Source: Pyricularia pennisetigena
Lineage: Eukaryota > Ascomycota > Sordariomycetes > Magnaporthales > Pyriculariaceae
Direction of reading: 5' to 3'
DNA length: 64,000 nt
Assembly: GCF_004337985.1 (NCBI RefSeq)
Contig: NW_021940924.1
Location: 496,001-560,000, forward strand
Positions 1 to 10,799 of this stretch are shown in pieces (within the stretch, counting starts at the first letter, position 1; each line of letters begins with the position of its first letter). The notes beneath the pieces are model-generated. The model did not search any database. It had not been told where the DNA came from and worked only from the letters and a program-made list of their open reading frames with translations. The translations under genes were made by a program, and so were the position numbers.

Positions 1-109
1 GATCTTGCTCGCAGACCTATTTTATTTTGTATTTTTCTGGAAAAACAAAATATAAACACACTCTCGAACGAGGGGTTGAAAGCAAGAGCTATACTCAACT
101 CTCGCAAAC

Positions 110-814
110 ATGGAAGCAGTCGGTCACCCGGCTTCTTGGAAAAGCTCTGAGCGACAATTCGATAAATTCTCCGACAAATTTTGCAAACGAAGCCTTCGTC
201 CGGACGAGTACATGATCAAACGCAACGGAGAACCCTACGTCCCACCAAAAGGCTATGAGCGACTGAAAAACGAAGCAGCTAGCCTCCAGTTCATCCGCGA
301 GAAAACCAACATCCCCGTCCCCGAGGTGCTCGAGGCCTATGACGACAGAGGCGCATTTGTCCTTGTCACCAAGCTGCTGCCAGGTGTACAGATGTGCAAA
401 CTCTCGGCCGAACAGCAAATCAAAGTAATGGAGGAAGTGGAAGCCCAGATAAAGGTCCTTCAATCGATCAAATCGTCTCGCACAGGCGGACCAACCGGGA
501 TTGTCTGCCCCCCGCCGAGGGCGACAAGGTGGTTTCCCAAGGGTACTGTATGGTCTTCTACCACCCCTAAGGAACCCGATCTCGTCTTCTGCCACTGCGA
601 TCTATCGCAGACAAACATCCTTGTTGACCCGGAAACTCTGAGTATTACGGGGATTATAGACTGGGAATTTTCCGGATTCTGGCCTGACTATTTCGAAGCA
701 CCTTACTTTCGAGATCCTCGGCCATCTGGCGCGCAATTCGTGGAGCCTGCCGACAACGTTGAGGTAGTTGATTTCCTCGAACGACAAGGGCACAAAGTGG
801 AAGCCACTAGTTGA
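110..814 (+). CDS. APH/choline-kinase-like phosphotransferase
   Basis: Intact 234-residue ORF. It has the phosphotransferase signature of the fungal aminoglycoside-phosphotransferase-like (APH) family: a Brenner-type catalytic loop HCDLSQTNIL (H162, D164, N169) and a metal-binding DWE (D184). These families transfer phosphate from ATP to small molecules; in fungi the substrate is usually unknown and resistance should not be assumed. The N-lobe (about residues 30-90) contains an E-A-x-x-L element and a VTKLLPG hinge. The protein is shorter than many homologues, with a compact C-lobe ending in a charged tail. A TATA-like AAATATAAAC lies about 60 bp upstream, and the ATG follows an ATG-free leader. 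No intron is needed. Confidence 0.8.
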   Translation: MEAVGHPASWKSSERQFDKFSDKFCKRSLRPDEYMIKRNGEPYVPPKGYERLKNEAASLQFIREKTNIPVPEVLEAYDDRGAFVLVTKLLPGVQMCKLSAEQQIKVMEEVEAQIKVLQSIKSSRTGGPTGIVCPPPRATRWFPKGTVWSSTTPKEPDLVFCHCDLSQTNILVDPETLSITGIIDWEFSGFWPDYFEAPYFRDPRPSGAQFVEPADNVEVVDFLERQGHKVEATS

Positions 815-1318
815 ATGTCCAATTCTGGTATATTAATTCGATCTTGTCATTCAGACAGAGTGAAGCTATCTACATACTTATGAATGTGTCCTTATATAGT
901 CACGAGGCTGGCCTGCAGTCTCGTGTGCTCTGTAGTGATCTGTTCGATCTGTGATTCCTGCTTGGAGAAATACAGATCACCGACATCACTTCCCCTTTGG
1001 CGTCACGTGATGAACTGGTCACGTTGCTTGGGCTGAATAGTTCCCCGCTAATTATAGGACCCTTGCACCACGAAGCAAAAGCTTCAGCATTGAGACCTGT
1101 CCCATTATTCTTGTCTAATTGCTCCCTATTCTACACTTATATACACGCACTGTCAGGCACCAACTGCACGGTCGTAAAATCTGGGTCGATTGACCTACAA
1201 CCATCCCATGAAATTCCAGAATACGGACAAATAAACGGAAAGGCATTAGGCCGGAATCTGGAAAATGCCGATCGCGACATATTGAAATATTGCTGCCGAG
1301 GTACGGACCTGATATACT

Positions 1319-1624
1319 ATGACAGTTGCGAGCAAAACCTCTAAAGAGTTTGTCAAATTCGTGTTGGTATCGCGCAAACTTATGCGCAAGGCGAAAATGG
1401 CGGTTATAGTGGCCCAGATCAAACGCATAGCCGAGATGGAGGTGCCGGATGACGAAGAAGGCAACGGAATCAACGACGAACTTAAGACGGGCCCGAACCT
1501 AGGATTATTCCCAAGGCAGGTATTTGCAGATCTCACCAGTTCCTGCGTTGCTACCACTCAATCACTTGAGGTCGACAGGAGAATTCTGGTGGAACTGAGG
1601 GAATCCTTAGTTCGAGCGATATAG
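1319..1624 (+). CDS. Small hypothetical ORF, possibly the 3' exon of a larger gene
   Basis: A 101-residue ORF with protein-like composition: a basic helical start (residues 1-40) followed by an acidic patch PDDEEGNG and an ordinary C-terminus. I do not recognise a domain. The upstream 997-1344 reading frame has no ATG near its start and overlaps in another frame, so this may be a terminal exon or a remnant. The 500 bp before it and 1625-2129 after it contain nothing else I can support. Confidence 0.3.
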   Translation: MTVASKTSKEFVKFVLVSRKLMRKAKMAVIVAQIKRIAEMEVPDDEEGNGINDELKTGPNLGLFPRQVFADLTSSCVATTQSLEVDRRILVELRESLVRAI

Positions 1625-2129
1625 GCATCAGGTACTGTTGGTTCATGTGAGCCGCCGTATAAGGTGCCTTTGCAGTGCATAAGCGAAGTTCCGCTTTTGC
1701 GTCACAGCACACCAATCATGTATGGAGTAACTAGGGACCACGAGATTTTCAGCGTGATTCCACTACTGGGTCCATGCAGATTTTGCCGTGCTTTTGCAAA
1801 TAGCTTCAATACCTGGGATATATCTATTATTTTTTTTGCTGCTATTTACCTGACCTTGGGGCCACAGAAAGCCTGCCCACATGTACTGGAAGACTGTAGC
1901 GCTTTTATGAAGCACCGGACAGGCAGCCCCACTGGCGATTTTTGTCTCTGCCTCAGGCCATTCGCTTTCGCTTCGAAGGCGCAATACTTTATTAGGCTTA
2001 GATAAACTCTCTCTTTTGGGCAGCCACTTGACAGCCTCACAGGCAGCACCCCACTGGAAAGTAGAATTTTCTCATCAGGTTGTACTTACGTAAAACATCA
2101 GAAGTGCATCGCAAACCATAAAAAACCAT

Positions 2130-2474
2130 TCACGGCTGGGAGGCTTCCAGTGTCAAAGCTGTGGGTGTGGGTGGGCTCGGTGGGCCGTTGTTCGAAGCTT
2201 TGTATCTTGTGGTTGTAGTCGAGGGGTTTTCCGTGTTAGACGTCTTTAGAGAGATGATCTCTTCCTCGAGGACATCAATCCTTTGTCCTGACATTTCCTG
2301 GAGGCAGGAGGCGTTGAGGCACCTCTTGTTAGGATGCCTGCAAACAATCCAGACTAGCATAAGTGGGAAGAGCTTTGGCGACTTACAGTCACTTTCTTCG
2401 ATAATAAATTTTTTAAGCCGGGAATGGTAAGACGGATCTTGTGTGTATGGAGCTAATCTAAGCGCTGCAAACAT
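2130..2474 (-). CDS. Possible hypothetical gene with a candidate intron
   Basis: Open frame of 114 codons on the minus strand. The C-terminal half (EMSGQRIDVLEEEIISL, then Thr/Pro-rich) looks like a short coiled coil plus disordered tail. A strong donor GTAAGT and the acceptors CTCCAG/TTTGCAG lie inside the ORF, with CCTAAC as a branch site, so the real product may be spliced differently. No family recognised; could be spurious. Confidence 0.22.
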   Translation of the reverse strand: MFAALRLAPYTQDPSYHSRLKKFIIEESDCKSPKLFPLMLVWIVCRHPNKRCLNASCLQEMSGQRIDVLEEEIISLKTSNTENPSTTTTRYKASNNGPPSPPTPTALTLEASQP

Positions 2475-2849
2475 TGACGGCTCACTATAATGAGGATGTT
2501 ACGGAGAGAGTAATCCCATGAAATTCCTGGAAGCATGTGCATCTTAGTTATACGGCTGCCAAGACAAGGAACCCATACCCCGGCGAAAGTTCAGCCAATC
2601 GTTTACCCAAGTTTAGACAAGTAACCCAACCAATCTGATCCACCTCAAACCTCAGGCGGGCGTCATTTTCCCTTCTTGTACATGATGGCCATTTTATTGA
2701 AACACTGTCGAGGAGTTGCAGTGGAAGAAGCCTCCAAAGCAGAGCCATCTACTTCAGGCTTGTTAAGGATGCAAGGCTTTTTTAACACGATCCACGCTGT
2801 CGTAAATCAATTCCCTCGATTTATCGACAAGCTGGCCACAAGTTAGCAA

Positions 2850-3822
2850 TCATTCCCACAAAGTCGCAAAAGAGGAAACCAACTTTGCATAGGATAATAT
2901 GGCATGAGGACAACCCTCCAGCGTCATGATTTCCACCTCCACGTCGGCATCTTTGAGCTGCTTGGCAAAGGCAATTCCCTCGGCTGCGAGTAGGTCCTCC
3001 TCCGCGATTGCAATGAACGTAGCAGGCATATGCTCCAATCAGGGTTGGTTTTCCCTAGCCACAAGTTGCGGTACCACAACATGCGCTCGGGCGAGGGCAT
3101 AATGGCGTGTGGTTTCACTTTCCAGGCTTCTGAGTCTGGAGTGGCCGTATTGTCGACAACGGGGACGATAAGAATCTGTTGTAGTGGCTTCGTAATTTCG
3201 CTCTCCGCTTTAAGGCTAATAAGCGTCGCAACCGACAGTAGTGCCCCCGCAGAGACACCACCTATGCTCCATCGGTCGTACTGCAACGAAAACCTTTTTA
3301 CTGCGTCGGAAAAGATCCATTTCACGGCCGTGATGGCGTCGTCATTTGAGGCAGGGAACGGGATTTCGGGAGCCCGACGATAGTCAACAGAAAAGACGAC
3401 GCAGCCGGCTTCTAGATTGTAGTTGCGCAAAGGAGGTCAGTCTACATCATCAATATCGAATTGATCACTTAATTACCTTTGCAAATGCGTGTAATAAGGT
3501 CTAGTTCGCTGGAGTGATTTCCATAAACGAAACCGCCGCCATGAAACCAGACAAAGAATGGCCAGCCGTCTTCGGGTTTGCCATCTTGAGGCGTTAAGAC
3601 AAGGATGTTGAAGTCATCTAGCTTTACCTTTTCCTCGAGGACTTCAACAGGCTGAAGACCCGTTTGCACCGATGTGCTGCTCGGCTGCCGCGTTGAAGGA
3701 TTCCAAGCCTTCAGGTGGGTCGGCTCGTTGTATTGTAGGACCGTGTCATGTAGTTTCTTATACTGGGGATCTAATCTCGGGCGAACTACCGGATTCAATG
3801 GCTGCAGAATCTCCGACGACAT
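2850..3822 (-). pseudogene. Alpha/beta-hydrolase-3 (HSL-type esterase), broken by a frame change
   Basis: Hormone-sensitive-lipase-type esterase, a family that hydrolyses short-chain esters. Exon 1 (3822-3477) starts at ATG 3822 and carries the oxyanion-hole motif HGGGFVYG near residue 94. A 65-bp intron (3476-3412; GTAATT donor, CTGAC branch, CTAG acceptor) restores the expected ICKEAGCVVFSVDYR. Exon 2 contains the nucleophile motif GVSAG. The frame changes between 3040 and 3030: the reading NPDW is followed, in another frame, by EHMPATFIAIAEEDLL (catalytic Asp region) and EGCPHAIL (catalytic His). Homologues have roughly 15-25 extra residues at this junction, so a small deletion plus frameshift is likely. 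All three catalytic elements survive, which suggests recent damage or a sequencing error. Confidence 0.75.
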
Positions 3823-4904
3823 TTCCAGAGCTTTATTTTGTGAACAGCTGTGGTGATCGCATAAGTTGAAACAGCTGATAGGGTCTGGCAACAGCGGGTT
3901 CCAAGAATTATAGTCGCTGCTGATCGCATTTTCGGGGTTTGGCCAACCTGAGAGTGGAAAAGTACAAATGTGCATGTAACAAGTCATCGTGCAGCCTCAC
4001 AGGGGTGGGTATACTGGCAAGGTGATGAATGCTGGGTCCTGGTGTATTCCCCGGACATGGGTTTGCGCTGTGCTCCTTCCAAGCCCGGTTTGTTCGACGC
4101 CCTGCAGGTGTGGCTCTAACAGCATGCATTGGGCCAATGAAAGTCATCCCGCCAAAGGAAGAGGGGTGCCCATGACCCGGGATTCTGGCCGACCCTTGAC
4201 GCACGCAATTATGCAACACGCCAACCCCATCATCGCGTAGCCTTCGCATAGTTGCCTAACCTCATTGTTGCAACTGCATTACTCGGTTCCTTCTGCCAGC
4301 CTAGCTTCTCAGCCAACCTTGTGGCGGAGGACCTTCGAGATGGTGCTGAAAGGCGTACGACGTCCTTACCCTATTGAGCTCGAAAAAGCTGCACTCGGTA
4401 CGACCCTGCGTGGCCTGCTTCCTGCATTGTCTATCAGAAGCTAAGCTAAAGTAGGGGCAGTAATTGGAAAGTGCCTCTGTGCCCTGTAATAGGCGCATTA
4501 TCACACAAACAGACCTTGAGTGGATGCACACTGGTCACATACCAAAGGCGTGGTGTGTATGAATTAGGACCCATGGAATCCTGCGGCCCTTTCTGAAATT
4601 TCAGAGACGCCCTTTGACGCCCTTTCATTTGCAACCATGTATTACGCAACTGGTTTTTATTCGATCTCCCTCAGCCTGACCAAACGCGTAAGACAAAATT
4701 GAGGCTCTGCAGAAAGTGGCCCGGGCAACAGCCACCATTCTCGTCATATAGACTTTGCGGATTTTTGAATGCTTGGAATGGGCGTCCGTGGCGATTTGCA
4801 TATAAGTTGACAAGAAAGCCCTCTCTGTTTTGACTTGACTGTGATTACCAGCTTTCAGGCTTGATCCTCTGCTTCCAGACCGTTTTGGTCACCTTCTTCT
4901 TTTA
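3823..4904. other. Gene-poor stretch
   Basis: Several ORFs of 60-110 codons occur on both strands, but they overlap each other and show biased composition. No splice-consistent gene, RNA gene or repeat was seen. Confidence 0.4.

Positions 4905-4935
<31 letters not shown>
4905..4935. repeat. (AT)n microsatellite
   Basis: About 31 bp of near-perfect AT dinucleotides, directly followed by a CT-rich leader and the ORF starting at 5004. It may act as an open-promoter TATA region or may simply be a slippage tract. Confidence 0.9.
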
Positions 4936-5003
4936 TCACGTCTTCCTCCTTCTCAGAGCCAGCCGTTTCTCCAATCCAAGGCCCACACGTTCATACAATA
5001 GCC

Positions 5004-5433
5004 ATGGTCGACTGCCAGAGCGTCCGCAACGCTCTCGAGATTTCTCGGGTCGTTGCCGCCGCTGCCGCCAACTTCGGAGCTTTATTCATCAAAGTCAAAA
5101 AACCACGCAGACGAAATATGAGCCCATTCCGGTGGATCCTGATCACCGTGTTTCTGGCCTCGGTAGTCGAAGCGGGCGTCGCCATGTCCCAACTCAACCG
5201 AACACTATGGAAACTGTCAAGCAAAATGCCGACAGGATTGTGGCTGTCCCTCACAGGCCGAATGGACTGCTTTAAAATCGCGAGTTTTCAATCTTGAGAC
5301 CAAGCTCGGAACAAAAACAGGAACTTGCAGCAGAACTCAACGGGGAATAGACGTGGCCAGCGCGAGTCGAAAACGTCGGAAGGTTGAGCAGCAACAGCCG
5401 GATAGCCCATCGGAGGACGAGATATCAGGATGA
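5004..5433 (+). pseudogene. Decayed hypothetical gene, coding sense split over frames
   Basis: ATG 5004 sits in a good context (GCCATGG) after a pyrimidine-rich leader. The first ~45 residues are Ala-rich and helical. Downstream, coding-like text moves between frames: a helical SQAEWTALKSRVFNLETKL around 5245-5300, then a basic SRKRRKV and acidic SPSEDEISG ending in TGA at 5431-5433. No single frame covers all three. Either several indels have broken a coiled-coil/NLS protein or unseen introns join the pieces. Family not recognised. Confidence 0.33.
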
Positions 5434-5594
5434 TTATTAGAATACCGAAGTTACATCTAGTAAACCACATGCCTGTTCATTTGGTTGGATGAGAACTAAA
5501 TAAAATTAAGCGAGCATCAGCCAGCAGTACCAAGTGGTAACAAGAATCCCAACTGTTGGGAGCCACGCGACCCTTGCCGTCTGTGAAACAGCAA

Positions 5595-6058
5595 TTAAAT
5601 CACCATGACCTTGGCCTTGGCGATTTTGCGCAGCGGCGCGCTGGGCCACAATCGCCTTGGATCGTTAGATTCGACGTGACAACGTACATGATCCGTAACT
5701 GCTGCGGACTCGGCGCCGGAATTCGTCAAACCGTTGGTCAGTAATTCCATTGATTCTAATTGGAGTACATATTGGATCTGTTTCGACAGCGTGTTGAATG
5801 TGTGTCCCACCTTGACACTATCGAGACACTTTGTGGGGACCTTGCGCCTTCCATATCGCATCTTTGCCTTGCGAACCATCCACAACAGGCACCCAGCCAG
5901 TACCATAAGGCGAACGAGGCAAACTGATGGCAAATAAGGTTAGTTAGTATTGGCAGGAAGCAGGCATGCCGATTAGAGCGAGGCATAATTACAAGTTTAC
6001 TGCGAGACAGGGCGCAAAGGGCAACCGTGTTGCTTGTGCCGGGGGCAATGTGAATCAT
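5595..6058 (-). CDS. Possible spliced membrane-anchored protein
   Basis: An ATG at 6058 opens a short frame ending at a GTAATT donor; a TACTAAC branch and CATCAG acceptor follow. The downstream open frame (to 5595) has a hydrophobic segment VRLMVLAGCLLWMV and then a normal soluble composition. The simple splice does not join the two frames, so the gene model is unresolved. Confidence 0.22.
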
Positions 6059-7226
6059 AATTGGAACAGGATAGAGTAGTGGGGCGTTAGGATCCTATAT
6101 CGGGCTTTTCTTTTAGCAGAGCTGGATCTGCCAAAAGTACAGTCCGCATGCATGGCTCGGAAAGCATGAGCTTTTCGACGAGCCCAAAGAGTTCCACTGT
6201 TAAGGATTTCAAGGTGATGAGACAGGCAATGACAGAATACGTTCTCGCTTACAAGTTGCTAGGGTGCTGCTTGCCGCGGGAATCTCTTTGCTCCAAACAG
6301 GTTATTGTCCGAGAGGCGTTTGTTTCAATCGATATGTGATCAAATAGAGGGGGGGTATGGAGTTGAATTGGAAATTGTCGTACGTCTGCAGCTTGCTACC
6401 AAAAGCTTGTTGCAGGCTTGGATAATCATTATGTTCTTGCGCCCATTTACATGGCGCTCGAAGGTAACTAGTGGCAACACCCCTGAGAGACTGCATACCC
6501 TCCTTTTTTCAACCTTCACCGCATTTTTAAGCAGCTAGGGTAAATACTGTTGCAAGGTGCAGTTCGACGCAAACATATCCTTGTTGATTGCCGGAATACT
6601 ATCCCAATCCATCCGTGGAGGTAAAGGCCAATAGGAGCGAGCCCGTCAAAAAATTGTTGATGTTTCCCCTGTCTACATCCCTAAATTAGGCACATCATCA
6701 CAGAGGTGTGATGGGCAGAGCTTTATTTCAGATTGTTATGAAGTGGTGAGCATACTGGAAATCTGCCAGGCTAAGCACAGCATCAATGAATAAGTGCACT
6801 TCAGCCAAATGACAAGTGGCATGAGGCTCAACAGGCAATGCCTCAACGATTATGTCTAGAAACTTGAATTTGAAGTAAATAGTGCATAGGTGCAACGACT
6901 GGGTTCTCAGACAAAGAGATGCGAGATAACAAAGGCTGTTACACTGGTCTTCTTCAGTCAGGTAGGTTTCTTAAGGAGTATGTTGTGTGTCGGGTTTGTT
7001 GAATTGGGGTAGCATTCCGGCACTCAACATGCAAATCTGCACTTTACAAGATTTTACACCCTAGCTGGTTTATAAATGGGGTATAGGCTGACAAAAGGAG
7101 GCCATGCACTGGACGGGTATGCATTGAACTTCTTTGTTAGCGCGCTGTAGAGTTACAACAAATGTTAACCCAGTTCATACCCCAGCGCCGCGATACTTTT
7201 CAAATGAACCCAACCCTTGCACGCCA
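6059..7226. other. Gene-poor stretch
   Basis: Only short overlapping ORFs without protein-like features. No RNA gene or structured repeat recognised. Confidence 0.4.
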
Positions 7227-7377
7227 GCGTTGGCGAACCATAGTAAACAAAAGGCAGCCAGCGCCGACCCTATCTGGCCTGAGCGATTCCAAGACCCGCT
7301 CTTGGCTCTCGCGGCTGATTGAACTCAAGACCAAGGAGAGGCCGGATGTATTCCTGAGTGTTTGTCTCGGCCTCCCC
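7227..7377 (+). repeat. Dispersed repeat, copy 1
   Basis: About 150 bp that reappears in the same orientation at 25932-26090. Shared blocks include GCGTTGGCGAACCATA and GGCTCTCGCGGCTGATTG. Differences are mainly A/G and C/T transitions plus small indels. ORFs crossing it are not conserved in frame, so it is a non-coding repeat or an old transposon fragment. Confidence 0.75.
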
Positions 7378-7624
7378 GAAATTATAGTCCCGATTCTGCT
7401 TTCTGTTCATGCAGAGATCAGGAGCCACGCACAATATTTCTGCCACCCGTTGTTGTTCCTCCGCACCTTCCCGATTTTGCTAGCTTTGGTGGACTTTGCC
7501 TCTACGCAGCAATACTGGGTGGACTAATGAGCATCCCGTAAAAGGCACAAACGTATGCATGGTACCAAATAGAAAAGCTTGGTCAACTCGCAAACAACGA
7601 GTGCCCAGTTCGCTTTTCTAAAGC

Positions 7625-7631
7625 TATATAA
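7625..7631 (+). promoter_or_regulatory. TATA box of the 7996 gene
   Basis: TATATAA followed by a CT-rich initiator zone, a leader of about 200 bp that is free of ATG apart from one short uORF near 7674, and a 5' UTR intron. Confidence 0.5.
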
Positions 7632-7995
7632 TTCCTACTCTGGCGAGCTCAACACTCTGACTTGGTTTTATGATTCTCCTTCAATCATTATCGTCATCAT
7701 TCGCTCTGTACTATCAATTTTGATCTGAACTCAGGCATCCAGCCCTATCCTAGAGTATTGCCTTGAAACCCATTTTCATAGAGGCCCACAAGCCTCAAAT
7801 CCTTGTCGTAGCTGAAGCTATCGAATCTTACTAAACTGCCTCTTATACTGCCCGCTGGCGATCTCCAATCCCAAACTTCCCCGTTCTCGACTTTCCGACG
7901 CTTCTCTTGACACAAACCTACCGAAAAGGGCATCAAGGTAAGGATCACGGCATTGAAGACTCAAGGGTCAGATGAAGGGCGCTAACATGTTTTAG

Positions 7996-8190
7996 ATGTG
8001 TAAATGGAAGCAGACGCTCTGTGAGAACTGCGAGGCCGTAGTCATTTCGGAGGAATGCATAGAAAAATGCGACCAAGCAATTGCTGAGAATACAGAGTGT
8101 GCAATCAATGACCCTACGGCTGTTGTTCAAGAAACAGCTACTGGAGGGAAATGCGGACCGTGCGCGTTCCCTACGCCTGTTAGTGATTGA
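7996..8190 (+). CDS. Small cysteine-rich protein starting MC (family member A)
   Basis: 64-residue protein beginning MCKWKQTLCENCE and ending with KCGPC near the C-terminus: eight cysteines, no signal peptide, acidic middle. The ATG follows directly on a consensus intron (7938-7995: GTAAGG donor, GCTAAC branch, TTTTAG acceptor) that lies in the 5' UTR, which strongly supports real transcription. This pattern (Met-Cys start, CxxC pairs, C-terminal CPxC/CGPC) recurs at 26572-26763 and partly at 38000-38341. Fungal genomes carry many such short zinc-binding-like proteins of unknown role. Probably cytosolic; metal binding is inferred only from the cysteine spacing. Confidence 0.65.
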   Translation: MCKWKQTLCENCEAVVISEECIEKCDQAIAENTECAINDPTAVVQETATGGKCGPCAFPTPVSD

Positions 8191-8801
8191 GTCAAAATGG
8201 GTCAAAGCATCTTGAATGCCTAGTACAGGGCATCATTGGGCCCAGGAAAGATTTCAGCTAGCGCATAAAAACGTCACTAATGGAGTGGTTGTCTTAGTCC
8301 TAGCCCTGTTTTACCTGTTGCGTGATTTTGAGTTAGTTTTTCAATTGACCCAGCCTGGCGGCAGACAGGACTCATTACCGGACGAATTATAGCTCATTGT
8401 TTCGGCTCTAGAGAAGGCAAGCTAAAAACCGGCTTGCGGGGCTGTTAGTTTAGGCTGCTCGGTGACCGATTGACACGCTCCAATCTTCTTTTGCTTTGCT
8501 TTACTTCGGTCAATCAGAAGAATTGCAGACCGCTTTCCAGGAAGCCTCGTAAGCACTTGTCACATGAAGAGAGAAAAAAAGGGCAGCAGCAATCACGTGA
8601 TTGTGGCTACCGTCCGCTTGTTGTTTACTACCAGGCTGTTTGTCGATATTTCTATTACAGAATCTTCGCATCTTTCCTCACGGCCTTCGTTCCTGGATAG
8701 CGTAAATCTGACAAGAAGATTTTGGTCACCTGTTGCTACCACATTCCCCCCGAATAGCCAACTCTTGTACACAACTCTACATTTTTCCTGAATTGCAAAC
8801 A
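8191..8801. other. Intergenic region
   Basis: No supported gene. The overlapping ORFs near 8470-8814 have non-ATG starts or overlap the promoter/leader of the 8802 gene. Confidence 0.4.
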
Positions 8802-9423
8802 ATGTCTTATCCATTTGAGCAGCGCGCCGCCATCGACGAGGTCAGTTTAGCATTTCCTTGCTAATGTTTTGTCTAACAAACCACGTCTTTTCTAGTCTCT
8901 TCGCGTTGTCGTGTTCCTCAGGGAGTCATCTGCACTTCATAAAAGTGTTATTGGCGATTGTGAAGGGGTATATCAAGCTAAGCATAAATGGGTCGAAGTG
9001 GTCACGACGGCCTACCAAGCAATTACCAAGGATCTGAACTTTTCATCCCCTCGCGGGCAGGCTCAACTCCAGCTCTTGGCTGTTCAAAAAATCCCACGCA
9101 TGGCGATTTTTGTATTTGACCTTAACAACGTGTCATACGACTGGGCAACGGCTCACGAGAAAGTTCCCGACATACCCATGGTCCTAGTGGAGTTTAACAA
9201 AGAGCCGAGCCCGAAGGTTTACTCAGCAGGAGATGATCTTCGTAGCAAGGTCAATACACATGTGGCTCAAGAGCACCGATTGAACGGGTGGGCAGTTGGA
9301 CCGCCGTATTTTCAGGATCAGTCGCTCGGGAGGGCTGGCCCGCCATCCTATTCCAATCCACGAAACTTGAGGGAGAGACCGGTTGGTTTTGTGCCGGAAA
9401 TTAATGGATACTGGGTACTTTAG
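8802..9423 (+). CDS. Hypothetical two-exon protein, 188 residues
   Basis: Exon 1 (8802-8840) encodes MSYPFEQRAAIDE. A 55-bp intron (8841-8895; GTCAGT donor, TCTAAC branch, TTTCTAG acceptor) joins it in frame to exon 2 (8896-9423). The protein is soluble, with a central beta-rich region (MAIFVFDLNN, IPMVLVEFN) and a Pro/Gly-rich tail ending GYWVL. I do not recognise the family. The clean phase-0 splice and uninterrupted frame make it likely to be real. Confidence 0.6.
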
Positions 9424-9756
9424 TGCGGGGTCAAATATTACCCGAAAATTCGTGCCCCTCACGGTGCCCCGTCATGTCAGCCAATGCGGGGAAGCCTAGC
9501 GCCTGCGAAGCCGCTAACCAATTTGAGGGTCGTAAGAACTGACGCACACAACGTACGCGTGGGGTCTGCATGAATCGGTAGGAGAGCCATGTATTGGTCT
9601 ACGTTGCGCTATATAGCCTAAAGAGCACTGGGCGGCTTTTATCCAGCGCTGAGCGCTGACTAAGCCCATGTAATCATGTGATCTATCTTCTGCAACAAGA
9701 ACGTATGTTTAACTGCGAATGCCTGTCCAAAATCTCGAGTCGATTGCTCGTCAGCC

Positions 9757-10059
9757 ATGAAGGACATGCCTCATCAACTCTCATCGCGATGGTCTGGAGT
9801 GACCCACAAGCAAGTTACTGCTGCAACTTTTCCTACAAAGCCAGTGCTTGACTTCACACACCCTTCCTTTGACAAATACTTTGAAGATGTGAGAGTCACC
9901 TCGCATACCGCCCTCGAGCAGCGGAACTCCGAATTCTATCGAGAGGCGACACATTGGCACAACCACCATTTAGAAACCCCAATCCTAACTATTGCTATCT
10001 TGAATTTTGTCGGAAGAATGAACAATGATCGGCTTGTCGCTCTTTTTCTCTTGCACTGA
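9757..10059 (+). CDS. Hypothetical ORF, probably truncated
   Basis: 100 codons from ATG 9757. The first ~75 residues look protein-like (FTHPSFDKYFEDVRVTSH; EFYREATHWHNHHLE); the rest overlaps the end of the minus-strand gene at 9985 and reads as antisense. It may be the remaining 5' part of a gene that lost its 3' end. No domain recognised. Confidence 0.28.
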   Translation: MKDMPHQLSSRWSGVTHKQVTAATFPTKPVLDFTHPSFDKYFEDVRVTSHTALEQRNSEFYREATHWHNHHLETPILTIAILNFVGRMNNDRLVALFLLH

Positions 10060-10790
10060 AACTGCTCCAAGTGTACTTTCTGGCCCCGATCTGATGCTCG
10101 CGAGCTCCGCCTCTGGGAGGACGTCCTCATCATCCAGAAACGTCGCCTTGGCAACTGGAGGCCGTATTTTAACGTCTGACACGAACTTGGCGGCCGGACG
10201 AAACTTCTTTCTGTCGGGATCGTACGTGATCCAACGACCCTCTGTGCCCTTGTTGTCGGCATCTCCCGACGTCCCAATCTGGGCGATCTGGTACACAAGC
10301 CACAGACACCTCTCACGACGCTGCTTTCCCATCGACGGCGTCTCAAACGTCTTCTCACCCTCCCCCATGCTTTCATTGACGGTGACATAGTTGTCCGGGA
10401 AAGCCATCTCTGCCCACACAAGCCCGCGCATCGCCCAGTCCTCGGGGAGCGGCCTCCTCTCGGCCGTACGGGAACCTCGCTCGTTTCGTATTTACCGGGA
10501 GTTTCAAAGCCCGCTGCAAAAGAGTTCAAGCACAAACAAAGTAGATACCAAGGAAAAGATGCCTCGACATGCGAAATTGCTGGCGTTATGGGCTCGCCAC
10601 CGCCTGGGCCCTTCAAGTCAGCTATCGCAAGCAGAAACGTCAGTTTGACAATGGTGTAATAAAGTATGTTTAGATGCCCCAGCCGTGAAAGGACAATCGT
10701 ATCTGTGCTTTCCAAAAACTGGAGAACTTCTTTAAAATGCTTCAACGGGTCGACCACGTCCTTTTTGGCTTCGTGGCGGCAGCTGGACCC
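9985..10790 (-). pseudogene. Est1/SMG7-type C-terminal fragment next to transposon
   Basis: The frame 10431-9985 contains PLPEDWAMRGLVWAE, an SM...R..R.LWL block (SMGKQRRERCLWL) and RWITYDPD, an arrangement I associate with the C-terminal part of fungal proteins carrying the Est1 DNA/RNA-binding (SMG7/EBS1-like) domain, involved in telomere or mRNA decay functions. Upstream (10757-10450) a second open frame is helical (HFKEVLQFLE; YYTIVKLTFLLAI), but it connects to the first only through a frame change or an unresolved intron (acceptor TTTTGCAG near 10510). The usual N-terminal TPR half is missing. The pogo element at 10800 begins 10 bp beyond the open frame, so the locus is a truncated remnant. 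Confidence 0.42.
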
Positions 10791-10799
10791 TTTTCATTA

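Noticed and set aside
9936..10757. Single 273-codon minus-strand ORF
   Set aside because: Its second half is an Arg-rich out-of-frame reading of the 9985-10431 coding text; only the first part may be coding.
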